This document shows, piece by piece, positions 23,555 through 31,979 of a stretch of DNA of 64,000 nt. The DNA lies in NCBI RefSeq assembly GCF_000025325.1, contig NC_013743.1:3348001-3412000 (forward strand). Reading direction: 5' to 3'. This DNA comes from Haloterrigena turkmenica DSM 5511 (GTDB lineage Archaea; Halobacteriota; Halobacteria; Halobacteriales; Natrialbaceae). Under the pieces are notes generated by a model, which was not told the DNA's origin, searched no databases, and was given only the letters and a program-made list of their open reading frames with translations. A program made the translations under genes and the position numbers. Each line of letters starts with the position of its first letter. The stretch's first letter is position 1.

Positions 23555-23899
23555 GTGAGTGAGGAGCCGGACGTCGAGACGATCGGGACCCTGCTGGAGG
23601 ACCCGACGGTGCGCACGATCCTCACCCAGACGAGCCAGGAACCCATGTCAGCGACCACCTTGAGCGACCGCTGTGACGCGTCCAAACCGACGGTGTACCG
23701 GCGGCTCGACGACCTCCGCGAGTGTGGACTCCTCGTCGAGCAAACGAAACCGGATCCCGAGGGCGGCCACCATCGGACCGTCTACGCGACGAACTTAGAG
23801 CGGATCACGATCGAACTCGAGGACGACGGGTTGTCGCTTCGGATCGACCGCCGGACGGATATCGCGGATCGGTTCACCGATCTCATCGAGGGGATCTAG
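23555..23899 (+). CDS. ArsR-like winged-helix transcriptional regulator
   Basis: A 114-residue regulator. The winged helix-turn-helix lies at about residues 8-85: VETIGTLLEDPTVRTIL, then MSATTLSDRCDASKPTVYRR (recognition helix) and LRECGLLVEQTKPD. The remaining residues form a small C-terminal strand/helix region. The GTG at 23555 lies about 28 bases past a TATA-like CTTTATGT, consistent with a leaderless transcript. A perfect palindrome lies just upstream, suggesting autoregulation. The next gene begins one base after its stop, so they form an operon. Confidence 0.85.
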   Translation: MSEEPDVETIGTLLEDPTVRTILTQTSQEPMSATTLSDRCDASKPTVYRRLDDLRECGLLVEQTKPDPEGGHHRTVYATNLERITIELEDDGLSLRIDRRTDIADRFTDLIEGI

Positions 23900-23900
23900 C

Positions 23901-24221
23901 GTGCAGTCGACACCGCTGCAGCTCTGGGAACCGGCGGCGACGGAGTGGCTCGTGACGTTCGTTCAGGCGACCGACGTGCTGAGCGCCTGCATCGGCTTGT
24001 TCATCGCGTATCAGGCCTACCGCGGCTACCGGCGAAACGACAGCCGACCGATGCTGGTCATCGCTATCGGGTTCACACTCGCGCTCGCCGTGCCGTTCCT
24101 GCTGGTCGTGCTCTACGCGACGCTTCCGTTCCTCTCGGAGACGGCGATCGCCGTCCTCAGTCAGCTCAGTCAGCTGTCGGGGCTGGTCGCGATCCTCTAC
24201 GCGCTCCGGATGCCCTCCTGA
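23901..24221 (+). CDS. Small membrane protein cotranscribed with HTH regulator
   Basis: A 106-residue protein with three hydrophobic segments (about residues 22-40, 50-72 and 80-101). The GTG start is one base after the stop of the upstream HTH gene, so the two form a tight operon. HTH genes followed by such three-span proteins (recalled as DUF7521) recur in haloarchaea, and the pair may form a membrane-linked signalling unit; that is inference. No catalytic or metal-binding motif is visible. Codon usage is typical of the region. Confidence 0.8.
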   Translation: MQSTPLQLWEPAATEWLVTFVQATDVLSACIGLFIAYQAYRGYRRNDSRPMLVIAIGFTLALAVPFLLVVLYATLPFLSETAIAVLSQLSQLSGLVAILYALRMPS

Positions 24222-24303
24222 CACGGCCGCCGCATCGAGGACGCCGACTCGAGGCGAACATTCAAGGTGAAACGTTAACGTCCCTCACGAACTATGCCAA
24301 CCG

Positions 24304-24573
24304 ATGTCGACGTTAAACGACGAGATGGCCGACGTGCGGTCGGAGGTCGATGACGTCCGCAACCGGCTCAGGGAGGACGTCCCCGACCTCTTCGCGTTCG
24401 ACGTCACGGTCGGCAACATCGCGTACAACGCCAACAGTAACAGCGTCTCGGTCACCGTCGAACCGAGCTCTCGAGCGCGAGAGCAGCTCTCGGACGAACT
24501 CGGCGGAGTCAACGTGAAAACTGAGGGACATCTCGAACTCGAGTTCAGACTGACGAACACCGATCGAGAGTAG
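24304..24573 (+). CDS. Small soluble haloarchaeal protein, uncharacterised
   Basis: An 89-residue acidic protein. The N-terminal half is a likely coiled coil (STLNDEMADVRSEVDDVRNR). The C-terminal half alternates hydrophobic and polar residues, suggesting a small beta sheet (FAFDVTVGNIAYNANSNSVS, then GGVNVKTEGHLELEFRL). No family is recognised. It follows the HTH/membrane-protein operon by 82 bases on the same strand and converges on the aldo/keto reductase gene. It has haloarchaeal codon usage and a clean ATG, so it is probably real. Confidence 0.6.
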   Translation: MSTLNDEMADVRSEVDDVRNRLREDVPDLFAFDVTVGNIAYNANSNSVSVTVEPSSRAREQLSDELGGVNVKTEGHLELEFRLTNTDRE

Positions 24574-24608
24574 TCGCTCCCGCGACGTACTCGAGGTCGA
24601 AAACGCGC

Positions 24609-25664
24609 TCAGTCGGCTGCCAGTTTGTCGAGGCCGGCCGACTCGATGTCCGCGCCGTCGACGGAGGAGCGAAGCGAGTCCATGCCGTCGTCGCGGTCGA
24701 TGTCGAAGTCGTTCTCGTAGAGTTCCTCGACGCGGCTCATCTCCTCCGCGGAGAGCTTCGGGACGTCGCTGGCGGCGGCCCACTCGTCGATGTCGCCTTT
24801 CGTGCGGAACGTCGGGGTGACGGTCGCGACGGAGTCGTGGGAGAGCAGCCACGCGATCGAGGCCTGCCCCATCGTTCGTTCGCCGTCCCGCTCGAGAAAC
24901 CGAAGCTGCTCGAGTTTCTCCCAGCCGGTCTCGTACCACTCGTCGGGGCGGAAGCCGCGGTGGTCGCCCTCGCCGAGTTCGGTGTCGGGGGTGACCTGCT
25001 CGTTGAGAATCCCCGAGGAGTGGGGAACGCGGGGGATGAGGCTCGTCGACGAGCCCGTCTCCTCGATCGTCTCGAGGAAGTGGTTGCCGACCTCCTGCTC
25101 GAGTACGTTCCAGACGAGTTGGACGGAGTCGAACTCCTCCTCGATGGCGAGGTCGCCCTCCGCGAGCCAGCCGATCGAGGGCCCTAACGCGAGGCCGGTC
25201 GCGTCGATCAGCCCTTCCTCCTCGAGTTCGTCGAGGAGTTCGAGCACGTCGGGCGTGATCTCGTCGACGTCGGCGTTATGCAACTGGAGGACGTCGACGG
25301 AGTCGACGCCGAGCCGATCGAGGCTCTGCTCGACGGCGTCCCGGAGGTACTCGGGGTCCATCTCCTTTGGCAGTTCGCCGTGGCCGGCCTGGGGATTGTT
25401 GTAGAAGTCGTAGCCGACCTTGGTGGCGATCGTGACCTCGTCCCGAACCTCGGAGAGGGCCTCGCCGACCAGTTCTTCGCTGCGACCGTGGCCGTAGACG
25501 TCGCCGGTGTCGAAGTAGGTGATCCCCTGCTCGACGGCGTACCGGAGCATCTCGAGGGCGTCGTCTTCCGAGCGGTCGCCCCACCAGTCGGTGCCGACGA
25601 CCCACGCGCCGAAGCCGACTTCGCTGACCTCGACGCCGGAGTCGCCGAGTTCCTGGTATTGCAT
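24609..25664 (-). CDS. Aldo/keto reductase
   Basis: A 351-residue AKR barrel protein. The catalytic set is present: Asp in YFDTGDVYGHG, Tyr in the same DVYGHGRSEE segment, Lys in IATKVGYDF and His in VLQLHNADVD. The C-terminal part contains the cofactor-binding region (TVTPTFRTKGDIDEW). It would reduce carbonyls with NADPH; the substrate is unknown. The start at 25664 (MQYQELGDSGVEVSEVGFG) is typical. A palindrome lies about 50-60 bases upstream of the start. A second, more divergent AKR occurs at 47625-48509 in this window. Confidence 0.92.
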   Translation of the reverse strand: MQYQELGDSGVEVSEVGFGAWVVGTDWWGDRSEDDALEMLRYAVEQGITYFDTGDVYGHGRSEELVGEALSEVRDEVTIATKVGYDFYNNPQAGHGELPKEMDPEYLRDAVEQSLDRLGVDSVDVLQLHNADVDEITPDVLELLDELEEEGLIDATGLALGPSIGWLAEGDLAIEEEFDSVQLVWNVLEQEVGNHFLETIEETGSSTSLIPRVPHSSGILNEQVTPDTELGEGDHRGFRPDEWYETGWEKLEQLRFLERDGERTMGQASIAWLLSHDSVATVTPTFRTKGDIDEWAAASDVPKLSAEEMSRVEELYENDFDIDRDDGMDSLRSSVDGADIESAGLDKLAAD

Positions 25665-25684
25665 AGTCGCCCGTTCGTATCGAG

Positions 25685-25726
25685 GGGACTTATGGGATGC
25701 GGAATATCGCTTTTCGGATCCCGAAA
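25685..25726 (-). promoter_or_regulatory. Promoter and palindrome upstream of aldo/keto reductase
   Basis: Read on the minus strand, a TATA-like CCCATAAGTCC lies about 27 bases upstream of the reductase ATG, implying a leaderless transcript. Just upstream is the inverted repeat TTTCGG/CCGAAA around an ATC spacer (25712-25726). The position fits a redox or regulator binding site. The arms are short, so chance occurrence is possible. Confidence 0.4.
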
Positions 25727-25812
25727 TATGATGGGTGGGTTCGTAATCACTCGAGACGGATTCTGACTTCGCGATCCGAACGACTCATTGGAGTCGGATC
25801 CCACCGTTCTGC

Positions 25813-26070
25813 ATGGCAATTCAGGGAGACCGCCGCCTCGAGTACGCCGCCCTGGGACTCGCCGTGCTCGTCGTCCCCGTCACGGCGGTGGTCGTCCTCG
25901 AAGTCACCGCCATCTCACGGTTCGATCCGAGCCGGATCACCAGTTGGGCGGTCGTCGGCGGCGTGCTGCTCGCGCTCGCAGCAATCGCCCTTCCGGCCGT
26001 CCTTCTCACCGGCTGGCAGTCCGCACAGCGGACGGCACGCGAGGAGACTACTCGGGACCGACGGTCGTAG
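25813..26070 (+). CDS. Small two-span membrane protein, uncharacterised
   Basis: An 85-residue protein with two hydrophobic segments, about residues 11-33 (EYAALGLAVLVVPVTAVVVL) and 43-65 (SWAVVGGVLLALAAIALPAV). The short polar tail is rich in Arg and Thr. No family is recognised. It stands alone between the aldo/keto reductase gene and a convergent acidic protein. The ATG at 25813 precedes a short basic N-terminus, as expected for a membrane insertion signal. Function is unknown. Confidence 0.65.
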   Translation: MAIQGDRRLEYAALGLAVLVVPVTAVVVLEVTAISRFDPSRITSWAVVGGVLLALAAIALPAVLLTGWQSAQRTAREETTRDRRS

Positions 26071-26115
26071 CCGTCCACTCGAACGGAACGGCGTCTCACG
26101 CAGTCGCCACTCGAG

Positions 26116-26889
26116 TTACTCGTCTTCGTCGTCGCCGTCTTCGGTCGCCTCGTTCTCGTCGTCGGTGCTGTCGGCTTCCTCGCCCGGTTCGACCTTCATG
26201 TCCGAGGCGTCCTCCTCGGGCGTCTCCTCGGGTTCGGTCGCGTCGGTCTGGGAGGGCTGGGCCTGTTCGGGGTCGGGACCCGTCGCTTCGGCGGTCTCCT
26301 CTGCCATGGCCGTATCGGAGACGTCGACCTCGACCGTCTCGTCGTCGTCGCCGGTGTCCCGGCGCGGATCCTCTTCGTCGCCTACGTGGTCCGGTTTCGT
26401 GCGCGTCTCTTCCTCGTCCGTCTCGTCGCTGAACTCGATGCGCGAGCCCGTCTCGCCCTCGTCGCCGAGCTGTGCCGACTCGTGGACGTCCCCGTCGGCG
26501 TCGATTTCGGACTCCTGTCCGGAATCGGGGCGCTTGGCGGCCGCGTGGGCCGCGTCGGAGACGTCCTTCCCGTCGGTCCCGCCCTCGATCTCGTCTAAGG
26601 TCGGCCGGAACGTCTCCGCCTCGTCCCCGCCGCGGTTCCGCAGCCCGTAGCTGAGCAGGCCGGCGGCGACGGCAGCCTTCGGAATCGCCCGCAACTGTCC
26701 CTTCCCGAGCGATTTGAGTGCCGAGAGGAGCACCACGCCGCCACCCAGCAACGGCACCATGGATTTGAAGTCGCCGCCGACGATCGACAGCGCCGTGTCT
26801 ATCGGAACGTCTACGTCGTACTCGTCGAGTTTCTCGGTCGCTTCCGTCGGGAGTTCCGTCGCCAGGTCGTGATCGTGTTCCTCGGACAT
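26116..26889 (-). CDS. Acidic haloarchaeal protein with one hydrophobic patch
   Basis: A 257-residue protein. Residues about 35-82 include a moderately hydrophobic, glycine-containing region (SMVPLLGGGVVLLSALKSLG, then AIPKAAVAAGLLSYGLRNRG) that could be one or two membrane segments. The rest is highly acidic low-complexity sequence ending DDENEATEDGDDEDE. No family is recognised. The ATG at 26889 (MSEEHDHDLATELPTEAT) was chosen because the longer reading upstream has a basic, non-haloarchaeal composition. Function is unknown; a membrane-surface scaffold is one possibility. Confidence 0.7.
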   Translation of the reverse strand: MSEEHDHDLATELPTEATEKLDEYDVDVPIDTALSIVGGDFKSMVPLLGGGVVLLSALKSLGKGQLRAIPKAAVAAGLLSYGLRNRGGDEAETFRPTLDEIEGGTDGKDVSDAAHAAAKRPDSGQESEIDADGDVHESAQLGDEGETGSRIEFSDETDEEETRTKPDHVGDEEDPRRDTGDDDETVEVDVSDTAMAEETAEATGPDPEQAQPSQTDATEPEETPEEDASDMKVEPGEEADSTDDENEATEDGDDEDE

Positions 26890-27079
26890 TGAATGAACCT
26901 CCGCGCACGCTGCGCTCGTGGCGGCTACACCCCCCGGACGGTTGAAGCTTGGACCGGCAACTGAAGCTGAACGTCGAGGGATCGACGACCGATCGCTGTC
27001 AGCCGGTCGGCGAACAGTCAGCCGAGCGAAACGACTATGCCGTACGCGGTCACGATACCCGAGCGATGCGCCTCGAGTG

Positions 27080-27445
27080 ATTCCGTTCGGCGATCGACCG
27101 AGTCGATCCGCCACTCCGTCGGGCTGGGCGGTCCGTCCGATGGCCGTTAGGAGCAATACGGTCTACGCTGGTCGTTCTCGCGTATCCCCATCCGATCTTC
27201 GGCGTTCTGTTCGGTCTGACGTTCTTCTCCCTCGCTCTCGCTCGCCTCCACCCGATCCTCTCGTGGGTCGGGCTCTCGGAGCAGGCGGTCGGTGTGATCG
27301 CCGGCACCGACGCGCTCGCGGCGTTCTGGGTTACGGCCTCCGACTCCTGTTCGACATCGATGTCGTCGCATCGGTCGGAGCAATAATACACTATTTCGAT
27401 AATGGCACCCCTTCCGCAGGAAATCTGCTTCATACGCACCTGTAG
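27080..27445 (+). pseudogene. Possible frameshifted membrane-protein remnant
   Basis: The 26890-27552 gap holds no intact gene that I can support. Within it, one plus frame reads a hydrophobic stretch (LVVLAYPHPIFGVLFGLTFF, then PILSWVGLSEQAVGVI) but has no clear start codon. Near 27315-27325 the similarity of composition passes to another frame, which reads GVLGYGLRLLFDIDVVASVG and IIHYFDNG before a stop at 27445. Joining the two frames gives a plausible small membrane protein. A broken gene or chance hydrophobic reading are both possible. No homologue is recognised. Confidence 0.3.
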
Positions 27446-27552
27446 TTACCAACTCACTCGATTCGCTTTCAGACCTCCGTCTGAACAAAGAAACCGTGCT
27501 ACTATCTACTGAAAACGAACCGTAACGGGTCCTCTGACTCGAGCGATCGGCC

Positions 27553-30096
27553 TCAGGGCTGCCAGTCGAACCGTTCCGGATTCCGTGCCGCGAGCGCCGT
27601 CCGAACTGCAGCGACGTTCTCGGGAACGTCGTGGACCCGAACGATGTCGGCGCCCCGGTCGGCCGCGATCGCGCTCGCTGCGACGGTCGCCGCGGTGCGC
27701 TCGCCGGTCTCGCGGCCGACGTGTTCGAACATCGACTTGTGGGAGTGGCCGATCAGGATCGGACAGCCAAGCGCCCGGAACTCGTCGGTGCGATCGAGGA
27801 GTTCGAAGGCCTCGGGAGCCGACTTGCCGAAGCCGATCCCCGGATCGACGATGATGTCCTCGCGGTCGATGCCGGCCTTCTCCGCGAGGAGAATCCGCTC
27901 GGAGAGCCGGTCGATCACGTCCTCGACGACGTCGTCGTACTCGATCTCGCGGCCCGGCACGACCGGCGCGTCGATGCTGTGCATCAGCACCAGCATCGCG
28001 TCGTGGTCGGCGACGACGAAGCGCATCTCGGGGTCCTCGAGTCCCGAGACGTCGTTGATGATGTCCGCGCCGGCCTCGAGAGCGGCCTCGGCGACGGCGG
28101 CCTTCCGGGTGTCGATCGAGACGAGGGCGTCGAGGTCCGCGATCTCCTCGACGACGGGGACGACGCGGTCGATCTCCGCCTCGGTCGGCACCGGGTCGGC
28201 GCCGGGACGGGTCGACTCGCCGCCGACGTCGATCACGTCGACGCCGTTCTCGATCATCCGTTCGGCGCGGGCGACGGCGTCCTCGAGGGCGTCGTACTCG
28301 CCGCCGTCGTGGAAGCTGTCCGGCGTGACGTTCAGAATGCCCATGACGGCGGTGCGGTCGTCCCAAGGATGGCCCGCGTCGGCGCCGTCGGCGCCGGTAG
28401 TCCCGGCCGTGACTGCTGTGGGCCCATCGCTCGAGTCCGCCTCCGAATCGATCTCAAGGCGCTCGCGAAGTTCCCGGGCGACCTCGAGCAGACCGCGTGT
28501 GCCGTCGTCCGAGCGGTCCGTCGGCCCGGGGCCGGACTCGAGGCGCTCGACGAGGCGTTCGAACTGGGTGACGGTACCCATCAGGACGGCGTCGACCGAC
28601 TCCTCGTCGCGCTGGAGTCCCGAGAGAGCGCACTCGCCGCCCAGTCGCAGCAGTTCCCGTTCGACGGCCGTGGCCCGTCGGTAGCCGAGCGAGAGCGAGA
28701 CGACGCGGTGGACGGCGTCGCCCTGCAGTTCCGAATCGCTCGCGGCGGGTACGTTCGCCGTCGAAAGCGCCTCGCGGGCGTCCTCGCGGTCGCGAATCCG
28801 TTTCGGAACCCCGGCGTTCGTCCAGCGCGAGCGGGCCTCGGCGACGGCGAACAGCGAGCCCGTCACGAGCACGCAGTCGTTGTCGTCGGCCTCGCGGAGA
28901 GCGGTCTCGAGGGCGTCCTGGACGGTGGCTGACGTTCGGACGTCGGCGACGCCGACGTCTTCGAACACGCTCGCGAGGACGTCGCGGTCCTCGGCGCGGT
29001 CGAGGGGCGGCTCGGTCGCGACGACCACGTCGGGCGTCGGCAGCGTCGCGGCCATCTCGCGGTGGTCCTTGTCGTGCATCGCCCCGAAGACGAGGTGGAG
29101 GTCGTCGTAGTCGTAGGTGTCGAGCGTCGCCGCGAGCGGCTCGCAGGCGCCGGGGTTGTGCGCACCGTCTAAGACGATCAGCGGCGTCGTCTCGAGGACC
29201 TCGAATCGGCCGGGCCAGTGGGCACTTCGCAGCCCGCGTGCGAGGTCGTCGTCCGAAATATCGGCGACCTGCCGGGCCAAGACGGCGGCGATCCCTGCGT
29301 TCTCGGCCTGGTGGGCCCCCAGCAGCGAGAGTCGGTTTTCGAGGGTCCAGTCGCCGTGTTCGACGGTGACGGCGGCTTCGGTGTGGTTCACGCGGCCGCC
29401 GTATGCGACGCGAACGTCGGGCTCGTCGTCGCGATCGGCGTCTGCGGCCCCGACGGTGATCACGTCGCCCGCGACCTCACGGACTCCCTCGAGGGCGTCG
29501 CCGGTGGTTCCGGTCACCAGCGGCGCGTCGGCGGGCGCGACGTGGGCCTTGTCGCGGGCGATCTCGCCGACGGTGTCGCCGAGGATGCCCGTGTGCTCTA
29601 GTGTGACGCTTGTGACCGCGCTCGCGACGGGGTCGACGACGCTCGTGGCGTCGTACTTCCCGCCGATGCCGACCTCGAGGACGGCGACGTCGACGTCCTC
29701 GCGACCGAACTGCCAGACGGCCATGGCGGTCATCGTCTCGAAGAACGTCGGCGACTCGCCGTCGGCGCCCCGGTCGGTAAGGTACTCGTGAGCCGCCTCG
29801 ACGAATTCGCGGACCGCCGAGCGGGGGATCTTCCGGCCGTCGACGCGGATCCGCTCGCGCAAGTCCTCGAGGTGGGGCGAGGTGTAGAGGCCGACCGAGA
29901 GCCCGGCCTCCCGGAGGCTTCGCTCGACCATCCGCGCCGTACTCCCCTTGCCGTTGGAGCCGGCGATCTGCACGAACTCGACCCCGTCGTGGGGGTCGCC
30001 GAGGTGGGCGAGCAGCCGCGCCGTCGACTCCGTCCCCGGTTTGGGGCGAAAGCGCCGCAGATCGAATAAGAAATCCGCCGCCTCGTGATACTCCAT
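27553..30096 (-). CDS. folCP: FolC-FolP fusion: folylpolyglutamate/dihydrofolate synthase plus dihydropteroate synthase
   Basis: An 847-residue bifunctional folate enzyme. The N-terminal FolC part (about 1-420) has the P-loop AGSNGKGSTARMVERSLREA and GIGGKYDATSVVDP. The C-terminal FolP part (about 580-847) has GILNVTPDSFHDGG, VDVIDVGGESTRPGADPV, DIINDVSGLED and GIGFGKS. FolP joins pABA to the pterin; FolC adds glutamate. A linker of about 150 residues (GYRRATAVERELLRLGGECA region) connects them. I recall proposals that this linker supplies a pterin reductase activity in haloarchaea, but that is unverified. The fusion is typical of the group. It is monocistronic. Confidence 0.93.
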   Translation of the reverse strand: MEYHEAADFLFDLRRFRPKPGTESTARLLAHLGDPHDGVEFVQIAGSNGKGSTARMVERSLREAGLSVGLYTSPHLEDLRERIRVDGRKIPRSAVREFVEAAHEYLTDRGADGESPTFFETMTAMAVWQFGREDVDVAVLEVGIGGKYDATSVVDPVASAVTSVTLEHTGILGDTVGEIARDKAHVAPADAPLVTGTTGDALEGVREVAGDVITVGAADADRDDEPDVRVAYGGRVNHTEAAVTVEHGDWTLENRLSLLGAHQAENAGIAAVLARQVADISDDDLARGLRSAHWPGRFEVLETTPLIVLDGAHNPGACEPLAATLDTYDYDDLHLVFGAMHDKDHREMAATLPTPDVVVATEPPLDRAEDRDVLASVFEDVGVADVRTSATVQDALETALREADDNDCVLVTGSLFAVAEARSRWTNAGVPKRIRDREDAREALSTANVPAASDSELQGDAVHRVVSLSLGYRRATAVERELLRLGGECALSGLQRDEESVDAVLMGTVTQFERLVERLESGPGPTDRSDDGTRGLLEVARELRERLEIDSEADSSDGPTAVTAGTTGADGADAGHPWDDRTAVMGILNVTPDSFHDGGEYDALEDAVARAERMIENGVDVIDVGGESTRPGADPVPTEAEIDRVVPVVEEIADLDALVSIDTRKAAVAEAALEAGADIINDVSGLEDPEMRFVVADHDAMLVLMHSIDAPVVPGREIEYDDVVEDVIDRLSERILLAEKAGIDREDIIVDPGIGFGKSAPEAFELLDRTDEFRALGCPILIGHSHKSMFEHVGRETGERTAATVAASAIAADRGADIVRVHDVPENVAAVRTALAARNPERFDWQP

Positions 30097-30182
30097 ACCC
30101 GAACCACAGAGTCCGCGCGCTTAGGGATATCGGACTCCGCTCTCGAGCCTCGAGGTGTCGGCGATCTCGAACGACCCGCGTC

Positions 30183-31274
30183 TCACGCGTCCGTCGCCGT
30201 CAGCGACAGGTCCAGTCCGACGTGATCGGCCAGGTAGTTCGGCACCTCGCCGCCGTCGTCCGCGTAAAACTGATCCGGCGGCGCGAGTTCCCGCCAGAAC
30301 ACACGGCGCTCGAGCGCGTCGACGTGCAGTTCCATCTCGTGGTCGGCCGTCGGCTCCTCGAGGAAGACGTAGTCGATTTGCTCGCCGGCGTCGTCGCCGG
30401 GGCAGTACGCCGGCGGCGCACCGCTCGGGTCGAAGGCACAGCCGTCGATGATCGCGTCGTCGTTCGTGCCGCCCGGTCCGCTCCCGTGGTCGAGCCACGC
30501 GTCGTACAGCCCGGCGGTCGACGCGAACGACTCGAGGGCGTCGGCCGCCGCGCCGTCCGGCGCGATGTTGAAATCGCCCGCGACGAGGGTCACGTTCTCC
30601 GGGCTGGTCTGCTCGGCGACGAACGCGCCCAGTTCCTCGAGTTGCTGGCCTCGGAGCGCCGGGATGTCCTCGTCACCGCCGTCGGTCCACGGAAGGAGCG
30701 AGCCGGACACCAGATGCGTCGTAAATAGGTCGACCTTCCCGGGGCCGAGGTCGAGTTCGACGTAGTTGGCTCCTTTCCCGACGTGGGCGTCGACGTAGGT
30801 CAGATGGTCGCTCGGTTCGGCGTCGTACTCGAGCGTCGCGTGGTCGGTCACGGTGACGCCCGCGACCAGATCGAGCAGTCCCGCACCTTTCTCGCCGCCG
30901 TCCGGACCGGGACCCGCGATCGCCGTTCCGGTACCGGCACCGTCGACGTACTCGGTCTCGACCGTCTCCTGCTCGTCGTTGAACACTTCACAGAGTCCGA
31001 CGATATCGTAGCCCTCCTCGACGAGTCGCCTGCCGAGTTCGCTCGCCCGCTCCTGGTACTGCGGTTTCGCTGCAACGGTAAAGGGTAGGCCCGCGACGCC
31101 CTCCATGCCGTCGGCGAGCCACGCGTTCACCCAGAGGAACCGGTAGGACTCGGGCGCCGCCCGGACGGACTTCGAAGCGCCCGTCGCGCCGAGCAGTACG
31201 CCGCCGAGGCCGGTCGCGCCGGCTTTCAGTGCCGTTCGCCGTCGAAACGTCGGAAGGTCCGCGCTGTCAGTCAT
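30183..31274 (-). CDS. Tat-exported endonuclease/exonuclease/phosphatase (EEP) family protein
   Basis: A 363-residue protein with a twin-arginine signal: FRRRTALKAG near residue 11, followed by a hydrophobic Gly/Ala stretch and a likely cleavage after SVRA-A (about 40). The mature domain has EEP motifs: LVAGDFNIAPDG, a central DAWLDHGSG region, and the C-terminal DHVGLDLSL. Other EEP enzymes hydrolyse phosphodiesters in nucleic acids or in lipids such as sphingomyelin; the target here is unknown. The upstream region is AT-rich with several TATA-like stretches (31305-31345). It is monocistronic. Confidence 0.88.
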   Translation of the reverse strand: MTDSADLPTFRRRTALKAGATGLGGVLLGATGASKSVRAAPESYRFLWVNAWLADGMEGVAGLPFTVAAKPQYQERASELGRRLVEEGYDIVGLCEVFNDEQETVETEYVDGAGTGTAIAGPGPDGGEKGAGLLDLVAGVTVTDHATLEYDAEPSDHLTYVDAHVGKGANYVELDLGPGKVDLFTTHLVSGSLLPWTDGGDEDIPALRGQQLEELGAFVAEQTSPENVTLVAGDFNIAPDGAAADALESFASTAGLYDAWLDHGSGPGGTNDDAIIDGCAFDPSGAPPAYCPGDDAGEQIDYVFLEEPTADHEMELHVDALERRVFWRELAPPDQFYADDGGEVPNYLADHVGLDLSLTATDA

Positions 31275-31594
31275 GCGTCACTGACTATCGCTCGACAACC
31301 GAACTTCACTATTAATATTTTATCTATATCTACTAAAATTTGTGTCCGTGCGAGTACGTTACTGGAATCGCCGAAGCCGACCACGGGCGACAGTTGCGTT
31401 AATCCTCTCGTAGTGGAGACGACAGCGGATGCAAACGGCGGCAGCCGTGCTTCATCCGGACGAGACAACCGCCGGTCGATCGAGCGTCCCGTTCCAATCG
31501 CGACGGAGCTAACACGTTCGGGGGAAAAGCGACCCGGTCAGCCTGTTTACGCTTTCGCATGCGTAATTCCGGGAGTCGCCGAGGATGATCACTG
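31275..31594. other. AT-rich intergenic region with divergent promoter signals
   Basis: These 320 bases separate the EEP gene from the cupin gene. Positions 31305-31345 are unusually AT-rich for this genome, with ATTAATATTTTATC and neighbouring TATA-like runs that fit the EEP promoter on the minus strand. A 60-codon ORF on the plus strand (GTG at 31413, ending at the cupin ATG) has a non-acidic composition and I do not call it. I see no RNA gene or clear operator here. Confidence 0.5.
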
Positions 31595-31969
31595 ATGCCA
31601 GCAACTGACTTCGACGCCGAACGGACGTACGACGAGGAGCGATTCAGCACCGCGCCGGTCTTCCGGAACGATCGGATAAAGGTCGTCCTCGGCTACTTCG
31701 AGCCGGGACAGTTCATCCCGGTCCACGCGCCGGGTAGCGATGTGACAATCTACGTCCGGTCCGGACGCGGCGTCGTCCGCGAGGGCGACGCCGAACACGA
31801 CGTCGAACCGGACGACGTCGTCGTCGTTCCGGCCGACGTCGACCGCGGCGTGCGCGCCGCCGAGGAGGAACGACTCGAGGCGCTGTTAGTTACGGCGCCG
31901 CCGCCGACGGACGAGGAACACGCGCCCGTTCGCGAGGGGCTTCAAAAGGGTGTCTTCGACCCCGACTGA
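31595..31969 (+). CDS. Cupin-domain protein
   Basis: A 124-residue single-domain cupin. The motif 1 region reads GQFIPVHAPGSDVTIYVRSG, with a His but no clear full HxH pair. Motif 2 is DDVVVVPADVDRGVRA, where the usual metal His is not conserved. It may therefore bind metal weakly or serve as a small-molecule or protein-binding cupin. The ATG at 31595 gives the start MPATDFDAERTYDEE. It stands alone upstream of the convergent ABC ATPase gene. Function is unknown. Confidence 0.85.
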   Translation: MPATDFDAERTYDEERFSTAPVFRNDRIKVVLGYFEPGQFIPVHAPGSDVTIYVRSGRGVVREGDAEHDVEPDDVVVVPADVDRGVRAAEEERLEALLVTAPPPTDEEHAPVREGLQKGVFDPD

Positions 31970-31979
31970 CGGCTGGGTA

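Noticed and set aside
27050-27439. 129-codon minus-strand ORF in the 26890-27552 gap
   Set aside because: The translation is rich in Arg and Ser with no hydrophobic or motif structure; a frameshifted plus-strand remnant explains the region better.
31413-31595. 60-codon plus-strand ORF ending at the cupin ATG
   Set aside because: Its GTG start does not match the nearby TATA-like element, and the composition is Arg/Ser-rich rather than acidic. It is probably not translated.
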